From Jaltomata sinuosa (lineage: Eukaryota > Streptophyta > Magnoliopsida > Solanales > Solanaceae), in NCBI GenBank assembly GCA_003996215.1, contig QJPP01000689.1:248001-312000 (forward strand): DNA of 64,000 nt. The letters are read 5' to 3'. The notes beneath the pieces were generated by a model. It saw nothing but the letters and a program-made list of their open reading frames with translations, did no database searches and was not told where the DNA came from. This document shows positions 59,461-64,000 of the stretch, one piece after another (the stretch's first letter is position 1; each line of letters opens with the position of its first letter). Position numbers and translations under genes: made by a program.

Positions 59461-59847
59461 GACATACATCCTATTCATTTGAATCATAGTTTTAGTCAGA
59501 CCTATACATAATCAATTTTTACTCATGTGTTGTTCATACATATCCAGGTCTATCACTCGTGCCTACAAGTTCATATCATCCATATGTTACACTACAAGTC
59601 AAAACATGGAGAGCAATATAAGGTAAATAAGATGCATAGTTATTTCCTTATGTAACACAGCAGAACCTTACTTCCATTTTGTACTACAACTGTTGTGATG
59701 CGTTGTGAGGCTTGTATATATGTATTCTTGTTAGCTGACAGATTTTGGATAGCCTCATTTACAAAGGAAACTATGGCAAAAAATTTAGAAAATTTCCAGA
59801 GTTCATTCTATTCAGAGCTAAAGTCCACATTCGAGGACGAATTGTCC

Positions 59848-59861
59848 AAAGGGGGGGATAA
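59848..59861 (+). other. polypurine tract of chromovirus B
   Basis: AAAGGGGGGGATAA lies directly before the 3' LTR start at 59862. It is preceded by 'ttcgaggacgaattgtcc', the usual pre-tract phrase of gypsy elements. A 102-codon ORF from 59695 simply reads through this into the LTR. Confidence 0.9.
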
Positions 59862-62764
59862 TGTAATATCCCATACCTTTAAACATATATACAATAAGGG
59901 TAACATTGATGGATTTATTTGGAAATGTGAAAATGAGGGTGAATTTAAGCCAAAGTCTAAGTATCCAACTATACTAAGTGGAAAATATAGTTTGTGGGAA
60001 TGAGACTTGAAGGATAATTGAAGTTTGAAATAACAAAGTTGCCTACTTTCTAGAGCTATGTGTTTCACCTACTAGCGTAAATATCCTACGTGTTTTGAAT
60101 TTTAACGTGGTTAAGATATTTATTTTGACGTCCTACTTGCTTGAGCTACATGAATAGAAGCCTACGGTTAATGTATGGAATAAAAGAAATATGTCCCAAA
60201 GTTTAAAAGTTATAAGGCCCAAAACATAGAAAGTTATTAAGTAGGTGGATTACCTACTTTGACTTCTTTTTACACCCAACTTGTTTGCTAAATGAAGGAG
60301 TGTTCTGGGGAAAGGGTCACGGCCCAAAAACCATCTAAAAATAGCCAATATATACACATATATTCATCTATTTCTCCAGAAATTTCCACAAGATAAACAA
60401 GAATAAAATCTCTCTCCCTTTTAGCTCTTTTGGCAGCCCTCTTTTCCCACTTAGGGTTCTTGAGTTTTTCTTCTTTGTTCTCAAGATTTAAGGTAAGTTT
60501 TTGGTTGTACATTATCATGGTTTTTATATAGAAAATCTGGTGGGTTGAAGCTTCACATGTTGGTGGAGTTTGGGCAACCTTTGTGAGAAAGAAGCTCCTT
60601 GGCAGCCACTTGTTGTGTGATATCGTCTTAAAGTATTTTCTTCTTGTTGTAAGGTACTATTTTGGAATAACATTTTTGGTGTTGAAGAATTCAAGATAAG
60701 AGTTGAAGTTTATATAAAAATCAAGGTAAAATCCTTCCCCTCCATCCCTTATTATATATGAGAAGAAAGAGGTAATTCTAGACGTAATTGTAGTATGAAC
60801 TCGTGGGACGGTATTCGGAAGCCCTGAGTTCAAGTTATTCGAATTTTGTTGGACTCTTTTGTGGCTGTGTTACATGTGTTGTGGTATTTATTGGTTAGAT
60901 ACCTCATATTTGGGGTTGGTTGCGGTTGTTTTTGGATTGGAATTGAAAGGTGTGGTGATACGTTGATTTTTTACTATTGTGCAGATATGCTGCCCATTTA
61001 ATTATAGCGGACTATTTTGTGGGGACCACATAGTTATTAGCTACTATAAATATGTCCTATATGTTTCTAACTTATGGTTGTAATAAGAAAATGAAATTTG
61101 AAAGAATCATAAGTATAAAGAGAGTCCAACGAGCAAGTTGCTCGCCTAATAGCCGACATGTTGCTGATACATCTAAAATGTGTGTGTGGGCTGTTTGTAA
61201 TGGTTCTACCACTTGATTTGTAAAGATTATCAGCTGGTAGGAAGGGGTACTATCCACTGAAGTTTCCCGAGCCTGAAATTGAGGTATGTAAAGCTGAAAC
61301 CTCCTTCGCCACGAGGCACGAGCCTACGTCACATATTTCACTACAAGGGTCTATATCGTTTATATGATTTATAGAGATTGGTATTCAGTTTTTATATACC
61401 TTGAACTTCATAGTAACCACCCCTACATATCAGTTGTTCATTGTCCATATGTTCAGAGTATTCGAGCTAATTGTTATGATTCAGAGTGTTCACATAGTCA
61501 TCAAAGCCTTCATTTTTATTCCATAGAACCCATATAGTACATTTGTTGTATGTCTCTATAGATAATTTTCTTTCCATATCATAATCATTTTTTATACAGT
61601 AAATGCATGTCCATATGATTCATGTGAAATAGAATAAAGTTTACTAGTTGATTCACTTAATCAGAGATTATCATCTGTTACTCAGAGCTTGCTATTTGTA
61701 CAGTTAATTTCATTTGTAATTAATTACTAAGAGGCCCTCATGGCATCAGTTGTTAAAATATAAATTAAGCAATAGCGGGAGAAGGTCAGAGATATTATAT
61801 TCACTTGACACACGATGCGACGCTGCCTTGTGCACATGGCTGAGACCACAAACCCTTAGAGTTGATCCTATAGGCGTACCAGCCTATTATGGTTATATAC
61901 CCTCAAAGTAGAGCCATATGTGGCATACCCGCCTGGGGGCTGGTTCTCAGAGCTGAGCCTTTATGGTGTACCATCAGAGATCATAGACTACGAGAATTTA
62001 ACATTTTCATATGAGATTCAGAGATAAAAGAGTTCATATGCTATCCAGTTGATATAAAGCCCTAGAGGCTCATATTCAGATGCTATCATTTATTCATTCG
62101 AAAGTACCTAAATTACTTGATTTTGCAGAGAATTGTATCATTTGATCCCATATTAATAAAGAACCAAAAATACACTTGTATAATAATTTTAGAGTAATTT
62201 CATATTATTTACAGTTTCATAGGTTACTTCCTGGTAGAGATATATCTCAGTTGAGCACAATATTGATTCTTTCATTGTGCTATCTTACCTATACTTGTTA
62301 TTCAGTCTTCCTTACATACCAGCACATGTTGTATATGTACTGACACCCCTATGAAATGGGGTGTTGCATTCTTTTAAATGCAACACCAGGTATACAGAGT
62401 TGCAAACCTTCTCAGTAGGCATTATCGTATATCAGCAGAGCAGTCGGTGAGTTCCACTTTCCCCTGGAGCTAGTTTATAGATAGTTCTCTCTGTTGTTGT
62501 ACATATTTTCATAGTATGGGTATGGCAGAGCCCTGTCCTGACAACTTGACAGTTTCATAGTTTCTTACTCTTTTAGAGGCTTCATGGACACTATAGTACG
62601 ATCGTATTGTATCAGTTAGTCATAGGCCATTGTGTATGTATGTATCATACTTATTAGTTGTCTCTAGTACATGAATTCTTGATACATCATATGTCATAGA
62701 TTATCTGCGTAGCATATATATACACATAGTACGTGTCTGTCCGATCTAGACTTGGGGCATGACA
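59862..62764 (+). repeat. 3' LTR of chromovirus B (2903 bp)
   Basis: TGTAATATCCC to TTGGGGCATGACA, followed by AGACA. It keeps the TATA-like run and the GGTAAGT donor that are altered in the 5' LTR. Confidence 0.95.
60348..60362 (+). promoter_or_regulatory. TATA-like run present only in the 3' LTR
   Basis: 'atatatacacatata' lies about 490 bases into the LTR and about 130 bases before the donor-like GGTAAGT. The 5' LTR has a gap at this point. Confidence 0.45.
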
Positions 62765-63110
62765 AGACAATGTTTTTACAGGGGTGGCCTAAAGAGGCGT
62801 AAGCTTTGTCTTTAGGCTACACTTTTTAAGTGTTGCCTTAGCATCTACGCTTAAAAAGTGTGGCCCTTGAGGTACAAAGGCCACGCTTTGCAGTACCTCA
62901 TATAGAAACACTTCTAATATACTATAGCCACCCGCCTCAGGCATAGCTTTTGTTATTTTTAGGCCACAAACTTTTCAATACATATGACAACACTTTTGAA
63001 GTGTGGATTTTTTCAAGGCTATAAAGCAAATTTTTTTATATCAATTGAAGCCACAATTGTGGCTGAAGAATTGCACTTTTTTCATAAATCTCGCAATCAC
63101 ATTTATATAT
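62765..63110 (+). mobile_element. CACTA-like DNA transposon, right part
   Basis: It resumes with AGACA and carries several subterminal phrases in both orientations: 'aaaaagtgtggcc' near 62853, 'ggccacgcttt' near 62878, 'tttttaggccac' near 62956, and 'cacttttgaagtgtgg' near 62990. No terminal TAGTG was found, so the right boundary is approximate or truncated. No transposase. Confidence 0.55.
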
Positions 63111-63176
63111 ACATTATTATCATACTAGATTTGGAAAGGCCCGTTAATGAGCCCAATATTACAGTCTTAAATTGTA

Positions 63177-63433
63177 CTTCATTCGTTCACTTTTACTTGT
63201 CCATTATTTTAAAAGAGATTTTTACTTCTATTTATCAATTTAACATATCAAGAAAAGATTTTTTTTATGTTTTACCCTTAAAATTAATTACTTGTTCTCC
63301 AAAATCATTTTTCAAAACCTAATACTAAACATCAATTAATATGAGATCATGATAAAGTACTCATTTTAATTATTAATGTTTCTTAAGGGGCGTGCGAAAT
63401 TCAATGTGGACAAGTAAAAGTGAATGAAGGGCA
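63177..63433. mobile_element. Stowaway-like MITE (257 bp)
   Basis: Inverted ends share 'TTCACTTTTACTTGTCCA' (left, about 63184-63201) and its complement 'tggacaagtaaaagtgaa' (right, 63407-63424). TA lies at both outer edges (63175-63176, 63434-63435). The AT-rich centre has no coding capacity. It matches the style of Tc1/mariner Stowaway MITEs common in Solanaceae. Confidence 0.8.
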
Positions 63434-64000
63434 TATTTGTATGTGGTCGATCATATTTTCAAAAAATCAAATTAATTATTAATTTTTTCAAGTAAATACG
63501 ATCGAGAATGATAAATTGCAATAAATGATCTTTTCTATTTCTATAAAATTAAATAATAGCTTATAATCTATTTAAGTTGCCACAACTTACATTAAAAGAT
63601 TAATTACGTAATTTAATATTCATTTTAACATATGTCAGACACAAACATTCAATTAAATAACACACATCTAAGTACAAATTCATATATCAAATATAAAATA
63701 TATCACCTACTTTAATTATATACATTAGCCTTAAAAGGTCGTAAACCTCAAACATATTTCAAATGAGGTAAATATGTATAATTAAATGAGATGACATATT
63801 TTATGTGGTTAACTTAACTACCTAATAGACATTTTCAAACATGCACAAAAGTCTTTTTCAAAATTTGAATAAAAATATTTAATAAGAATACATTATTATG
63901 TCTTTAGGTGCTCAATTGGAACAAACCATATTTCAAATGTCAAAATAAAATTTACTAATAAATTGAACGGGCTATCGATAAATTAATCCAACTAATTAAT
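63434..64000. other. AT-rich intergenic sequence, nothing recognised
   Basis: No ORF, repeat or element end is recognised to the edge of the window. Confidence 0.6.

Larger units (their letters stand above)
51581..62764 (+). mobile_element. chromovirus B (Ty3/gypsy, Tekay/Del-like), full length
   Basis: An 11.18 kb element with LTRs of 2870 and 2903 bp, perfect tRNA-iMet PBS, gag, protease, RT, RNase H, integrase, chromodomain-like tail and G-rich polypurine tract, flanked by perfect target duplication AGACA (51576-51580 and 62765-62769). About ten differences appear in the first 200 aligned LTR bases, the lowest divergence of the full elements here. Many internal stops remain, so it is not autonomous. 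Confidence 0.95.

Noticed and set aside
59695..60003. 102-codon ORF spanning the 3' end of chromovirus B as a real gene
   Set aside because: It reads through the pre-polypurine phrase, the polypurine tract and the LTR start. That structure explains the sequence fully.
63177..63433. Second LTR or CACTA terminus at the inverted repeat near 63.2-63.4 kb
   Set aside because: The 257-bp size, TA at both edges and the ACTTTTACTTGTCC-type ends fit a Stowaway MITE better.

Overview
This window looks like transposon-dense heterochromatin from a large plant genome. A Solanaceae nuclear chromosome is the best guess (pepper, tobacco or Solanum type). That guess rests on the style of the LTR families and on a Stowaway-like MITE whose ends resemble those common in Solanaceae; it is not proven. 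I found no intact host gene, no rRNA, no tRNA gene and no CRISPR array. Almost everything is explained by nested and decayed LTR retrotransposons, one CACTA-like DNA element, one MITE and simple repeats. Every coding region is broken by stops and frameshifts.

Layout. 1-588 is a minus-strand LTR fragment. 588-2977 is a truncated plus-strand Ty3/gypsy internal region (gag, protease, RT, start of RNase H). 2978-4072 plus 16935-17686 is a minus-strand LTR with a primer binding site (PBS) beside it. It was split by a gypsy-like element with very long LTRs (4073-16929; LTRs of 3666 and 3720 bp; target duplication TGCCA) that encodes gag but no recognisable RT. 17687-22832 holds a possible SINE relic, a CT/TA microsatellite, an LTR-derived stretch with short 'ggggctat' repeats, and an unidentified coding-like relic near 22.04-22.49 kb.

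22833-48852 is a Ty1/copia internal region cut inside its RT by chromovirus A (25562-47561, target duplication GAAGT). The 3' LTR of chromovirus A was in turn cut by a minus-strand Athila-type element (33476-45839, decayed 5-bp target duplication). 48853-50670 has no recognised gene. 50671-51479 is an LTR fragment interrupted by a CACTA-like element (51480-51580 and 62765 to about 63110), which received chromovirus B (51581-62764, target duplication AGACA), probably the youngest full element here. A Stowaway-like MITE lies at 63177-63433, and AT-rich sequence closes the window.

How the parts work together. Each LTR element once encoded its own cycle: Gag particle, protease, reverse transcriptase/RNase H and integrase, primed from initiator tRNA-Met (gypsy/chromovirus types) or tRNA-Asp (Athila). 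Two non-coding patterns stand out. First, three families carry splice-donor-like sites in the LTR and an acceptor-like AG zero to two bases before the gag start, which predicts a leader intron that removes the PBS. Second, several LTRs share an order of short GC-rich palindromes, TATA-like box, pyrimidine-rich leader and GGTAAG donor. The same order recurs inside the Athila element upstream of its envelope-like ORF, which suggests an internal promoter for that ORF.
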